Assembly: GCA_964057225.1 (NCBI GenBank)
Contig: OZ059896.1
Coordinates: 3,534,001 to 3,598,000 of the forward strand
Length of the DNA stretch: 64,000 nucleotides
Source: Auanema rhodensis
Taxonomy: Eukaryota > Nematoda > Chromadorea > Rhabditida > Rhabditidae
Reading direction: 5' to 3'
Within the stretch, counting starts at the first letter, position 1. Each line of letters opens with the position of its first letter. A program made the position numbers and the translations under genes. The notes under the pieces are model-generated. The model made no database searches and was not told the origin of the DNA. It saw only the letters and a list, made by a program, of their open reading frames with translations. Positions 25,604 to 39,770 of the stretch are shown piece after piece.

Positions 25604-27363
25604 TTAAAGTTCACGTAAATTTCAAAGTCATGGTTACCATGAACCAATATCAATAAAAATTTGTTTTTAGACTAATATGGACATGGGGAATCTAATTTTG
25701 AAAACCGCATCTCTTTATCTTTCACGTGAAGCGAGTTACATATAAAGTGCACATCACGTGTACATTTAATTAGCATAAATTAAAGTTCACGTAAATTTCA
25801 AAGTCATGGTTACCATGAACCAATATCAATAAAAATTTGTTTTTAAACTAATATGGACATGGGGATTCTAATTTTGAAAACCGCATCTCTTTATCTTTCA
25901 CGTGAAGCGAGTTACATACCTAGTGCACATCACGTGTACATTTAATTAGCTTAAATTAAAGTTCACGTAAATTTCAAAGTCATGGTTACCATGAACCAAT
26001 ATCAATAAAAATTTGTTTTTAGACTAATTTGGACATGGGGATTCTAATTTTGAAAACCGCATCTCTTTATCTTTCACGTGAAGCGAGTTACATACCTAGT
26101 GCACATCACGTGTACATTTAATTAGCATAAATTAAAGTTCACGTAAATTTCAAAGTCATGGTTACCATGAACCAATATCAATAAAAATTTGTTTTTAAAC
26201 TAATATGGACATGGGGAATCTAATTTTGAAAACCGCATCTCTTTATCTTTCACGTGAAGCGAGTTACATACCTAGTGCACATCACGTGTACATTTAATTA
26301 GCATAAATTAAAGTTCACTTAAATTTCAAAGTCATGGTTACCATGCACCAATATCAATAAAAGTTTGTTTTTAGACTAATATGGACATGGGGAATCTAAT
26401 TTTGAGAACCGCATCTCTTTATCTTTCACGTGAAGCGAGTTACATATAAAGTGCACATCACGTGTACATTTAATTAGCATAAATTAAAGTTCACGTAAAT
26501 TTCAAAGTCATGGTTACCATGAACCAATATCAATAAAAATTTGTTTTTAGACTAATATGGACATGGGGAATCTAATTTTGAAAACCGCATCTCTTTATCT
26601 TTCACGTGAAGCGAGTTACATATAAAGTGCACATCACGTGTACATTTAATTAGCATAAATTAAAGTTCACGTAAATTTCAAAGTCATGGTTACCATGAAC
26701 CAATATCAATAAAAATTTGTTTTTAAACTAATATGGACATGGGGATTCTAATTTTGAAAACCGCATCTCTTTATCTTTCACGTGAAGCGAGTTACATACC
26801 TAGTGCACATCACGTGTACATTTAATTAGCATAAATTAAAGTTCACGTAAATTTCAAAGTCATGGTTACCATGAACCAATATCAATAAAAATTTGTTTTT
26901 AGACTAATTTGGACATGGGGATTCTAATTTTGAAAACCGCATCTCTTTATCTTTCACGTGAAGCGAGTTACATACCTAGTGCACATCACGTGTACATTTA
27001 ATTAGCATAAATTAAAGTTCACGTAAATTTCAAAGTCATGGTTACCATGAACCAATATCAATAAAAATTTGTTTTTAAACTAATATGGACATGGGGAATC
27101 TAATTTTGAAAACCGCATCTCTTTATCTTTCACGTGAAGCGAGTTACATACCTAGTGCACATCACGTGTACATTTAATTAGCATAAACTAAAGTTCACTT
27201 AAATTTCAAAGTCATGGTTACCATGCACCAATATCAATAAAAGTTTGTTTTTAGACTAATATGGACATGGGGAATCTAATTTTGAGAACCGCATCTCTTT
27301 ATCTTTCACGTGAAGCGAGTTACATATAAAGTGCACATCACGTGTACATTTAATTAGCATAAA
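25604..27363. repeat. 5-unit higher-order repeat, two copies
   Basis: Copies at 25604-26483 and 26484-27363 are offset by 880 bp. Shared marks are a tataaag unit, two ggggattc units, ttcacTtaa (26311, 27191), aaaagtttg and tgaGaacc. Differences seen are agcTtaaatt near 25951 in copy 1 and aaaCta near 27188 in copy 2. Confidence 0.75.
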
Positions 27364-30300
27364 TTAAAGTTAACGTAAATTTCAAAGTCATGGTTACCAT
27401 GAACCAATATCAATAAAAATTTGTTTTTAAACTAATATGGACATGGGGAACCTAATTTTGAAAACCGCTTCTCTTTATCTTTCAAGTGAAGCGAGTTACA
27501 TACCAAGTGCACATCACGTGTACATTTAATTAGCATAAATTAAAGTTCACGTAAATTTCAAAGTCATGGTTACCATGAACCAATATCAATAAAAATTTGT
27601 TTTCAAACTAATATGGACATGGGGATTCTAATTTTGAAAACCGCATCTCTTTATCTTTCACGTGAAGCGAGTTACATACCTAGTGCACATCACGTGTACA
27701 TTTAATTAGCATAAATTAAAGTTCACGTAAATTTCAAAGTCATGGTTACCATGAACCAATATCAATAAAAATTTGTTTTTAGACTAATTTGGACATGGGG
27801 AATCTAATTTTGAAAACCGCATCTCTTTATCTTTCAAGTGAAGCGAGTTACATACCAAGTGCACATCACGTGTACATTTAATTAGCATAAATTAAAGTTC
27901 ACGTAAATTTCAAAGTCATGGTTACCATGAACCAATATCAATAAAAATTTGTTTTTAAACTAATATGGACATGGGGAATCTAATTTTGAAAACCGCATCT
28001 CTTTATCTTTCACGTGAAGCGAGTTACATACCTAGTGCACATCACGTGTACATTTAATTAGCATAAATTAAAGTTCACGTAAATTTCAAAGTCATGGTTA
28101 CCATGAACCAATATCAATAAAAATTTGTTTTTAGACTAATTTGGACATGGGGATTCTAATTTTGAAAACCGCATCTCTTTATCTTTCACGTGAAGCGAGT
28201 TACATATAAAGTGCACATCACGTGTACATTTAATTAGCATAAATTAAAGTTCACGTAAATTTCAAAGTCATGGTTACCATGAACCAATATCAATAAAAAT
28301 TTGTTTTTAAACTAATATGGACATGGGGAATCTAATTTTGAAAACCGCATCTCTTTATCTTTCAAGTGAAGCGAGTTACATACCTAGTGCACATCACGTG
28401 TACATTTAATTAGCATAAATTAAAGTTCACGTAAATTTCAAAGTCATGGTTACCATGAACCAATATCAATAAAAATTTGTTTTTAGACTAATTTGGACAT
28501 GAGGATTCTAATTTTGAAAACCGCATCTCTTTATCTTTCACGTGAAGCGAGTTACATACCTAGTGCACATCACGTGTACATTTAATTAGCATAAATTAAA
28601 GTTCACGTAAATTTCAAAGTCATGGTTACCATGAACCAATATCAATAAAAATTTGTTTTTAGACTAATTTGGACATGGGGATTCTAATTTTGAAAACCGC
28701 ATCTCTTTATCTTTCACGTGAAGCGAGTTACATACCTAGTGCACATCACGTGTACATTTAATTATCATAAATTAAAGTTCACGTAAATTTCAAAGTCATG
28801 GTTACCATTAACCAATATCAATAAAAATTTGTTTTTAGACTAATTTGGACATGGGGATTCTAATTTTGAAAACCGCATCTCTTTATCTTTCACGTGAAGC
28901 GAGTTACATACCTAGTGCACATCACGTGTACATTTAATTAGCATAAATTAAAGTTCACGTAAATTTCAAAGTCATGGTTACCATGAACCAATATCAATAA
29001 AAATTTGTTTTTAAACTAATATGGACATGGGGAATCTAATTTTGAAAACCGCATCTCTTTATCTTTCACGTGAAGCGAGTTACATACCTAGTGCACATCA
29101 CGTGTACATTTAATTAGCATAAATTAAAGTTCACGTAAATTTCAAAGTCATGGTTACCATGCACCAATATCAATAAAAGTTTGTTTTTAGACTAATATGG
29201 ACATGGGGAATCTAATTTTGAGAACCGCATCTCTTTATCTTTCACGTGAAGCGAGTTACATATAAAGTGCACATCACGTGTACATTTAATTAGCATAAAT
29301 TAAAGTTCACGTAAATTTCAAAGTCATGGTTACCATGAACCAATATCAATAAAATTTTGTTTTTAGACTAATATGGACATGGGGAATCTAATTTTGAAAA
29401 CCGCATCTCTTTATCTTTCACGTGAAGCGAGTTACATACCAAGTGCACATCACGTGTACATTTAATTAGCATAAATTAAAGTTCACGTAAATTTCAAAGT
29501 CATGGTTACCATGAACCAATATCAATAAAAATTTGTTTTTAAACTAATATGGACATGGGGAATCTAATTTTGAAAACCGCATCTCTTTATCTTTCAAGTG
29601 AAGCGAGTTACATACCAAGTGCACATCACGTGTACATTTAATTAGCATAAATTAAAGTTCACGTAAATTTCAAAGTCATGGTTACCATGAACCAATATCA
29701 ATAAAAATTTGTTTTCAAACTAATATGGACATGGGGATTCTAATTTTGAAAACCGCATCTCTTTATCTTTCACGTGAAGCGAGTTACATACCTAGTGCAC
29801 ATCACGTGTACATTTAATTAGCATAAATTAAAGTTCACGTAAATTTCAAAGTCATGGTTACCATGAACCAATATCAATAAAAATTTGTTTTTAGACTAAT
29901 TTGGACATGGGGAATCTAATTTTGAAAACCGCATCTCTTTATCTTTCACGTGAAGCGAGTTACATACCTAGTGCACATCACGTGTACATTTAATTAGCAT
30001 AAGTTGAAGTTCACGTAAATTTCAAAGTCATGGTTACCATGAACCAATATCAATGAAAATTTGTTTTTAGACTAATATGGACATGGGGAATCTAATTTTG
30101 AAAACCGCATCTCTTTATCTTTCACGTGAAGCGAGTTACATATAAAGTGCACATCACGTGTACATTTAATTAGCATAAATTAAAGTTCACGTAAATTTCA
30201 AAGTCATGGTTACCATGCACCAATATTAATAAAAATTTGTTTTTAGACTAATATGGACATGGGGAATCTAATTTTGAAAACCGCATCTCTTTATCTTTCA

Positions 30301-31780
30301 AGTGAAGCGAGTTACATACCAAGTGCACATCACGTGTACACTTAATTAGCATAAATTAAAGTTCACGTAAATTTCAAAGTCATGGTTACCATGCACCAAT
30401 ATCAATGAAAATTTGTTTTTAGACTAATATGGACATGGGGAATCTAATTTTGAAAACCGCATCTCTTTATCTTTCAAGTGAAGCGAGTTACATACCAAGT
30501 GCACATCACGTGTACATTTAATTAGCATAAATTAAAGTTCACGTAAATTTCAAAGTCATGGTTACCATGAACCAATATCAATAAAAATTTTTTTTTAAAC
30601 TAATATGGACATGGGGATTCTAACTTTGAAAACCGCATCTCTTTATCTTTCACGTGAAGCGAGTTACATATAAAGTGCACATCACGTGTACATTTAATTA
30701 GCATAAATTAAAGTTCACGTAAATTTCAAAGTCATGGTTACCATGCACCAATATTAATAAAAATTGGTTTTTAGACTAATATGGACATGGGGAATCTAAT
30801 TTTGAAAACTGCATCTCTTTATCTTTCACGTGAAGCGAGTTACATACCAAGTGCACATCACGTGTACACTTAATTAGCATAAATTAAAGTTCACGTTAAT
30901 TTCAAAGTCATGGTTACCATGAACCAATATCAATAAAAATTTGTTTTTAGACTAATATGGACATGGGGAATCTAATTTTGAAAACCGCATCTCTTTATCT
31001 TTCACGTGAAGCGAGTTACATATAAAGTGCACATCACGTGTACATTTAATTAGCATAAATTAAAGTTCACGTAAATTTCAAAGTCATGGTTACCATGCAC
31101 CAATATTAATAAAAATTTGTTTTTAGACTAATATGGACATGGGGAATCTAATTTTGAAAACCGCATCTCTTTATCTTTCACGTGAAGCGAGTTACATACC
31201 AAGTGCACATCACGTGTACATTTAATTAGCATAAATTAAAGTTCACGTAAATTTCAAAGTCATGGTTACCATGAACCAATATCAATAAAAATTTGTTTTT
31301 AGACTAATATGGACATGGGGAATCTAATTTTGAAAACCGCATCTCTTTATCTTTCACGTGAAGCGAGTTACATACCAAGTGCACATCACGTGTACACTAA
31401 ATTAGCATAAATTAAAGTTCACGTTAATTTCAAAGTCATGGTTACCATGCACCAATATCAATAAAAATTTGTTTTTAGACTAATTTGGACATGGGGAATC
31501 TAATTTTGAAAACCGCATCTCTTTATCTTTCACGTGAGGCGAGTTACATACCAAGTGCACATCACGTGTACATTTAATTAGCATAAATTAAAGTTCACGT
31601 AAATTTCAAAGTCATGGTTACCATGAACCAATATCAATAAAAATTTGTTTTTAGACTAATATGGACATGGGGAATCTAATTTTGAAAACCGCATCTCTTT
31701 ATCTTTCAAGTGAAGCGAGTTACATACCAAGTGCACATCACGTGTACATTTAATTAGCATAAATTAAAGTTCACGTAAAA

Positions 31781-34700
31781 TTCAAAGTCATGGTTACCAT
31801 GAACCAATATCAATAAAAATTTGTTTTTAAACTAATATGGACATGGGGAATCTAATTTTGAAAACCGCATCTCTTTATCTTTCACGTGAAGCGAGTTACA
31901 TACCTAGTGCACATCACGTGTACATTTAATTAGCATAAATTAAAGTTCACGTAAATTTCAAAGTCATGGTTACCATGAACCAATATCAATAACAATTTGT
32001 TTTTAGACTAATTTGGACATGGGGAATCTAATTTTGAAAACCGCATCTCTTTATCTTTCAAGTGAAGCGAGTTACATACCAAGTGCACATCACGTGTACA
32101 TTTAATTAGCATAAATTAAAGTTCACGTAAATTTCAAAGTCATGGTTACCATGAACCAATATCAATAAAAATTTGTTTTCAAACTAATATGGACATGGGG
32201 AATCTAATTTTGAAAACCGCATCTCTTTATCTTTCAAGTGAAGCGAGTTACATACCAAGTGCACATCACGTGTACATTTAATTAGCATAAATTAAAGTTC
32301 ACGTAAATTTCAAAGTCATGGTTACCATGAACCAATATCAATAAAAATTTGTTTTTAGACTAATTTGGACATGGGGATTCTAATTTTGAAAACCGCATCT
32401 CTTTATCTTTCACGTGAAGCGAGTTACATACCTAGTGCACATCACGTGTACATTTAATTAGCATAAATTAAAGTTCACGTAAATTTCAAAGTCATGGTTA
32501 CCATGAACCAATATCAATAAAAATTTGTTTTTAGACTAATTTGGACATGGGGATTCTAAGTTTGAAAACCGCATCTCTTTATCTTTCACGTGAAGCGAGT
32601 TACATACCTAGTGCACATCACGTGTACATTTAATTAGCATAAATTGAAGTTCACGTAAATTTCAAAGTCATGGTTACCATGAACCAATATCAATAAAAAT
32701 TTGTTTTTAAACTAATATGGACATGGGGAATCTAATTTTGAAAACCGCATCTCTTTATCTTTCACGTGAAGCGAGTTACATACCTAGTGCACATCACGTG
32801 TACATTTAATTAGCATAAATTAAAGTTCACGTAAATTTCAAAGTCATGGTTACCATGCACCAATATCAATAAAAGTTTGTTTTTAGACTAATATGGACAT
32901 GGGGAATCTAATTTTGAGAACCGCATCTCTTTATCTTTCACGTGAAGCGAGTTACATATAAAGTGCACATCACGTGTACATTTAATTAGCATAAATTAAA
33001 GTTCACGTAAATTTCAAAGTCATGGTTACCATGAACCAATATCAATAAAAATTTGTTTTTAGACTAATATGGACATGGGGAATCTAATTTTGAAAACCGC
33101 ATCTCTTTATCTTTCACGTGAAGCGAGTTACATACCTAGTGCACATCACGTGTACATTTAATTAGCATAAATTAAAGTTCACGTAAATTTCAAAGTCATG
33201 GTTACCATGAACCAATATCAATAAAAATTTTTTTTTAAACTAATATGGACATGGGGATTCTAACTTTGAAAACCGCATCTCTTTATCTTTCACGTGAAGC
33301 GAGTTACATACCTAGTGCACATCACGTGTACATTTAATTAGCATAAGTTGAAGTTCACGTAAATTTCAAAGTCATGGTTACCATGAACCAATATCAATGA
33401 AAATTTGTTTTTAGACTAATATGGACATGGGGAATCTAATTTTGAAAACCGCATCTCTTTATCTTTCACGTGAAGCGAGTTACATATAAAGTGCACATCA
33501 CGTGTACATTTAATTAGCATAAATTAAAGTTCACGTAAAATTCAAAGTCATGGTTACCATGCACCAATATTAATAAAAATTTGTTTTTAGACTAATATGG
33601 ACATGGGGAATCTAATTTTGAAAACCGCATCTCTTTATCTTTCAAGTGAAGCGAGTTACATACCAAGTGCACATCACGTGTACACTTAATTAGCATAAAT
33701 TAAAGTTCACGTAAATTTCAAAGTCATGGTTACCATGCACCAATATCAATGAAAATTTGTTTTTAGACTAATATGGACATGGGGAATCTAATTTTGAAAA
33801 CCGCATCTCTTTATCTTTCAAGTGAAGCGAGTTACATACCAAGTGCACATCACGTGTACATTTAATTAGCATAAATTAAAGTTCACGTAAATTTCAAAGT
33901 CATGGTTACCATGAACCAATATCAATAAAAATTTGTTTTTAAACTAATATGGACATGGGGATTCTAATTTTGAAAACCGCATCTCTTTATCTTTCACGTG
34001 AAGCGAGTTACATATAAAGTGCACATCACGTGTACATTTAATTAGCATAAATTAAAGTTCACGTAAAATTCAAAGTCATGGTTACCATGAACCAATATCA
34101 ATAAAAATTTGTTTTTAGACTAATATGGACATGGGGAATCTAATTTTGAAAACTGCATCTCTTTATCTTTCACGTGAAGCGAGTTACATACCAAGTGCAC
34201 ATCACGTGTACATTTAATTAGCATAAATTAAAGTTCACGTAAATTTCAAAGTCATGGTTACCATGAACCAATATCAATAAAAATTTGTTTTTAAACTAAT
34301 ATGGACATGGGGAATCTAATTTTGAAAACCGCATCTCTTTATCTTTCACGTGAAGCGAGTTACATACCTAGTGCACATCACGTGTACATTTAATTAGCAT
34401 AAATTAAAGTTCACGTAAATTTCAAAGTCATGGTTACCATGAACCAATATCAATAACAATTTGTTTTTAGACTAATTTGGACATGGGGAATCTAATTTTG
34501 AAAACCGCATCTCTTTATCTTTCAAGTGAAGCGAGTTACATACCAAGTGCACATCACGTGTACATTTAATTAGCATAAATTAAAGTTCACGTAAATTTCA
34601 AAGTCATGGTTACCATGAACCAATATCAATAAAAATTTGTTTTCAAACTAATATGGACATGGGGAATCTAATTTTGAAAACCGCATCTCTTTATCTTTCA

Positions 34701-36584
34701 AGTGAAGCGAGTTACATACCAAGTGCACATCACGTGTACATTTAATTAGCATAAATTAAAGTTCACGTAAATTTCAAAGTCATGGTTACCATGAACCAAT
34801 ATCAATAAAAATTTGTTTTCAGACTAATTTGGACATGGGGATTCTAATTTTGAAAACCGCATCTCTTTATCTTTCACGTGAAGCGAGTTACATACCTAGT
34901 GCACATCACGTGTACATTTAATTAGCATAAATTAAAGTTCACGTAAATTTCAAAGTCATGGTTACCATGAACCAATATCAATAAAAATTTGTTTTTAGAC
35001 TAATTTGGACATGGGGATTCTAAGTTTGAAAACCGCATCTCTTTATCTTTCACGTGAAGCGAGTTACATACCTAGTGCACATCACGTGTACATTTAATTA
35101 GCATAAATTGAAGTTCACGTAAATTTCAAAGTCATGGTTACCATGAACCAATATCAATAAAAATTTGTTTTTAAACTAATATGGACATGGGGAATCTAAT
35201 TTTGAAAACCGCATCTCTTTATCTTTCACGTGAAGCGAGTTACATACCTAGTGCACATCACGTGTACATTTAATTAGCATAAATTAAAGTTCACGTAAAT
35301 TTCAAAGTCATGGTTACCATGCACCAATATCAATAAAAGTTTGTTTTTAGACTAATATGGACATGGGGAATCTAATTTTGAAAACCGCATCTCTTTATCT
35401 TTCACGTGAAGCGAGTTACATATAAAGTGCACATCACGTGTACATTTAATTAGCATAAATTAAAGTTCACGTAAATTTCAAAGTCATGGTTACCATGAAC
35501 CAATATCAATAAAAATTTGTTTTTAGACTAATATGGACATGGGGAATCTAATTTTGAAAACCGCATCTCTTTATCTTTCACGTGAAGCGAGTTACATACC
35601 TAGTACACATCACGTGTACATTTAATTAGCATAAATTAAAGTTCACGTAAATTTCAAAGTCATGGTTACCATGAACCAATATCAATAAAAATTTGTTTTT
35701 AAACTAATATGGACATGGGGAATCTAATTTTGAAAACCGCATCTCTTTATCTTTCACGTGAAGCGAGTTACATACCTAGTGCACATCACGTGTACATTTA
35801 ATTAGCATAAGTTGAAGTTCACGTAAATTTCAAAGTCATGGTTACCATGAACCAATATCAATGAAAATTTGTTTTTAGACTAATATGGACATGGGGAATC
35901 TAATTTTGAAAACCGCATCTCTTTATCTTTCACGTGAAGCGAGTTACATATAAAGTGCACATCACGTGTACATTTAATTAGCATAAATTAAAGTTCACGT
36001 AAATTTCAAAGTCATGGTTACCATGCACCAATATTAATAAAAATTTGTTTTTAGACTAATATGGACATGGGGAATCTAATTTTGAAAACCGCATCTCTTT
36101 ATCTTTCAAGTGAAGCGAGTTACATACCAAGTGCACATCACGTGTACACTTAATTAGCATAAATTAAAGTTCACGTAAATTTCAAAGTCATGGTTACCAT
36201 GCACCAATATCAATGAAAATTTGTTTTTGGACTAATATGGACATGGGGAATCTAATTTTGAAAACCGCATCTCTTTATCTTTCAAGTGAAGCGAGTTACA
36301 TACCAAGTGCACATCACGTGTACATTTAATTAGCATAAATTAAAGTTCACGTAAATTTCAAAGTCATGGTTACCATGAACCAATATCAATAAAAATTTGT
36401 TTTTAAACTAATATGGACATGGGGATTCTAATTTTGAAAACCGCATCTCTTTATCTTTCACGTGAAGCGAGTTAGATATAAAGTGCACATCACGTGTACA
36501 TTTAATTAGCATAAATTAAAGTTCACGTAAAATTCAAAGTCATGGTTACCATGAACCAATATCAATAAAAATTTGTTTTTAAAC
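31781..36584. repeat. 14-unit higher-order repeat, two copies
   Basis: Copies at 31781-34244 and 34245-36584 (the second slightly short) are offset by 2464 bp. Shared marks are aataaCaatt (31991, 34455), ctaaGtttg (32556, 35020), aattGaag, aaaagtttg, ataaGttGaag (33347, 35811), atcaatGaaa and acaCttaa. About ten single-base differences were noticed, including a tttTttttt and taaCtttg pair in copy 1 (near 33230-33262), tagtAcac in copy 2 near 35604 and tttttGgac in copy 2 near 36229. It is therefore somewhat older than the 11-unit repeat at 10.4-14.4 kb. Confidence 0.8.
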
Positions 36585-39500
36585 TAATATGGACATGGGG
36601 AATCTAATTTTGAAAACCGCATCTCTTTATCTTTCACGTGAAGCGAGTTACATACCTAGTGCACATCACGTGTACATTTAATTAGCATAAATTAAAGTTC
36701 ACGTAAATTTCAAAGTCATGGTTACCATGAACCAATATCAATAAAAATTTGTTTTTAGACTAATATGGACATGGGGAATCTAATTTTGAAAACCGCATCT
36801 CTTTATCTTTCACGTGAAGCGAGTTACATATAAAGTGCACATCACGTGTACATTTAATTAGCATAAATTAAAGTTCACGTAAATTTCAAAGTCATGGTTA
36901 CCATGCACCAATATTAATAAAAATTGGTTTTTAGACTAATATGGACATGGGGAATCTAATTTTGAAAACTGCATCTCTTTATCTTTCACGTGAAGCGAGT
37001 TACATACCAAGTGCACATCACGTGTACACTTAATTAGCATAAATTAAAGTTCACGTTAATTTCAAAGTCATGGTTACCATGAACCAATATCAATAAAAAT
37101 TTGTTTTTAGACTAATATGGACATGGGGAATCTAATTTTGAAAACCGCATCTCTTTATCTTTCACGTGAAGCGAGTTACATATAAAGTGCACATCACGTG
37201 TACATTTAATTAGCATAAATTAAAGTTCACGTAAATTTCAAAGTCATGGTTACCATGCACCAATATTAATAAAAATTTGTTTTTAGACTAATATGGACAT
37301 GGGGAATCTAATTTTGAAAACCGCATCTCTTTATCTTTCACGTGAAGCGAGTTACATACCAAGTGCACATCACGTGTACACTAAATTAGCATAAATTAAA
37401 GTTCACGTTAATTTCAAAGTCATGGTTACCATGCACCAATATCAATAAAAATTTGTTTTTAGACTAATTTGGACATGGGGAATCTAATTTTGAAAACCGC
37501 ATCTCTTTATCTTTCACGTGAGGCGAGTTACATACCAAGTGCACATCACGTGTACATTTAATTAGCATAAATTAAAGTTCACGTAAATTTCAAAGTCATG
37601 GTTACCATGAACCAATATCAATAAAAATTTGTTTTTAGACTAATATGGACATGGGGAATCTAATTTTGAAAACCGCATCTCTTTATCTTTCAAGTGAAGC
37701 GAGTTACATACCAAGTGCACATCACGTGTACATTTAATTAGCATAAATTAAAGTTCACGTAAATTTCAAAGTCATGGTTACCATGAACCAATATCAATAA
37801 AAATTTGTTTTTAAACTAATATGGACATGGGGATTCTAATTTTGAAAACCGCATCTCTTTATCTTTCACGTGAAGCGAGTTACATATAAAGTGCACATCA
37901 CGTGTACATTTAATTAGCATAAATTAAAGTTCACGTAAATTTCAAAGTCATGGTTACCATGCACCAATATTAATAAAAATTTGTTTTTAGACTAATATGG
38001 ACATGGGGAATCTAATTTTGAAAACCGCATCTCTTTATCTTTCAAGTGAAGCGAGTTACATACCAAGTGCACATCACGTGTACACTTAATTAGCATAAAT
38101 TAAAGTTCACGTAAATTTCAAAGTCATGGTTACCATGCACCAATATCAATGAAAATTTGTTTTTGGACTAATATGGACATGGGGAATCTAATTTTGAAAA
38201 CCGCATCTCTTTATCTTTCAAGTGAAGCGAGTTACATACCAAGTGCACATCACGTGTACATTTAATTAGCATAAATTAAAGTTCACGTAAATTTCAAAGT
38301 CATGGTTACCATGAACCAATATCAATAAAAATTTGTTTTTAAACTAATATGGACATGGGGATTCTAATTTTGAAAACCGCATCTCTTTATCTTTCACGTG
38401 AAGCGAGTTACATATAAAGTGCACATCACGTGTACATTTAATTAGCATAAATTAAAGTTCACGTAAAATTCAAAGTCATGGTTACCATGAACCAATATCA
38501 ATAAAAATTTGTTTTTAAACTAATATGGACATGGGGAATCTAATTTTGAAAACCGCATCTCTTTATCTTTCACGTGAAGCGAGTTACATACCTAGTGCAC
38601 ATCACGTGTACATTTAATTAGCATAAATTAAAGTTCACGTAAATTTCAAAGTCATGGTTACCATGAACCAATATCAATAACAATTTGTTTTTAGACTAAT
38701 ATGGACATGGGGAATCTAATTTTGAAAACCGCATCTCTTTATCTTTCACGTGAAGCGAGTTACATATAAAGTGCACATCACGTGTACATTTAATTAGCAT
38801 AAATTAAAGTTCACGTAAATTTCAAAGTCATGGTTACCATGCACCAATATTAATAAAAATTGGTTTTTAGACTAATATGGACATGGGGAATCTAATTTTG
38901 AAAACTGCATCTCTTTATCTTTCACGTGAAGCGAGTTACATACCAAGTGCACATCACGTGTACACTTAATTAGCATAAATTAAAGTTCACGTTAATTTCA
39001 AAGTCATGGTTACCATGAACCAATATCAATAAAAATTTGTTTTTAGACTAATATGGACATGGGGAATCTAATTTTGAAAACCGCATCTCTTTATCTTTCA
39101 CGTGAAGCGAGTTACATATAAAGTGCACATCACGTGTACATTTAATTAGCATAAATTAAAGTTCACGTAAATTTCAAAGTCATGGTTACCATGCACCAAT
39201 ATTAATAAAAATTTGTTTTTAGACTAATATGGACATGGGGAATCTAATTTTGAAAACCGCATCTCTTTATCTTTCACGTGAAGCGAGTTACATACCAAGT
39301 GCACATCACGTGTACACTAAATTAGCATAAATTAAAGTTCACGTTAATTTCAAAGTCATGGTTACCATGCACCAATATCAATAAAAATTTGTTTTTAGAC
39401 TAATTTGGACATGGGGAATCTAATTTTGAAAACCGCATCTCTTTATCTTTCACGTGAGGCGAGTTACATACCAAGTGCACATCACGTGTACATTTAATTA

Positions 39501-39770
39501 GCATAAATTAAAGTTCACGTAAATTTCAAAGTCATGGTTACCATGAACCAATATCAATAAAAATTTGTTTTTAGACTAATATGGACATGGGGAATCTAAT
39601 TTTGAAAACCGCATCTCTTTATCTTTCAAGTGAAGCGAGTTACATACCAAGTGCACATCACGTGTACATTTAATTAGCATAAATTAAAGTTCACGTAAAT
39701 TTCAAATTCATGGTTACCATGAACCAATATCAATAAAAATTTGTTTTTAAACTAATATGGACATGGGGAT
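35899..39770. repeat. 11-unit higher-order repeat, two copies
   Basis: Copies at 35899-37834 and 37835-39770 are offset by 1936 bp. Shared marks are tttttGgac (36227, 38163), gtaaAattc, aaattGgtttt (36921, 38857), aaaacTgc, gttaatttc, acaCtAaatt (37379, 39315) and gaGgcgag (37521, 39457). Differences seen are gttaGatat near 36474 in copy 1 and aataaCaatt near 38679 in copy 2. A related, partly deleted version lies at about 30660-31800 (offset 35 units at 30761, then 34 units at 31395). Confidence 0.8.
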
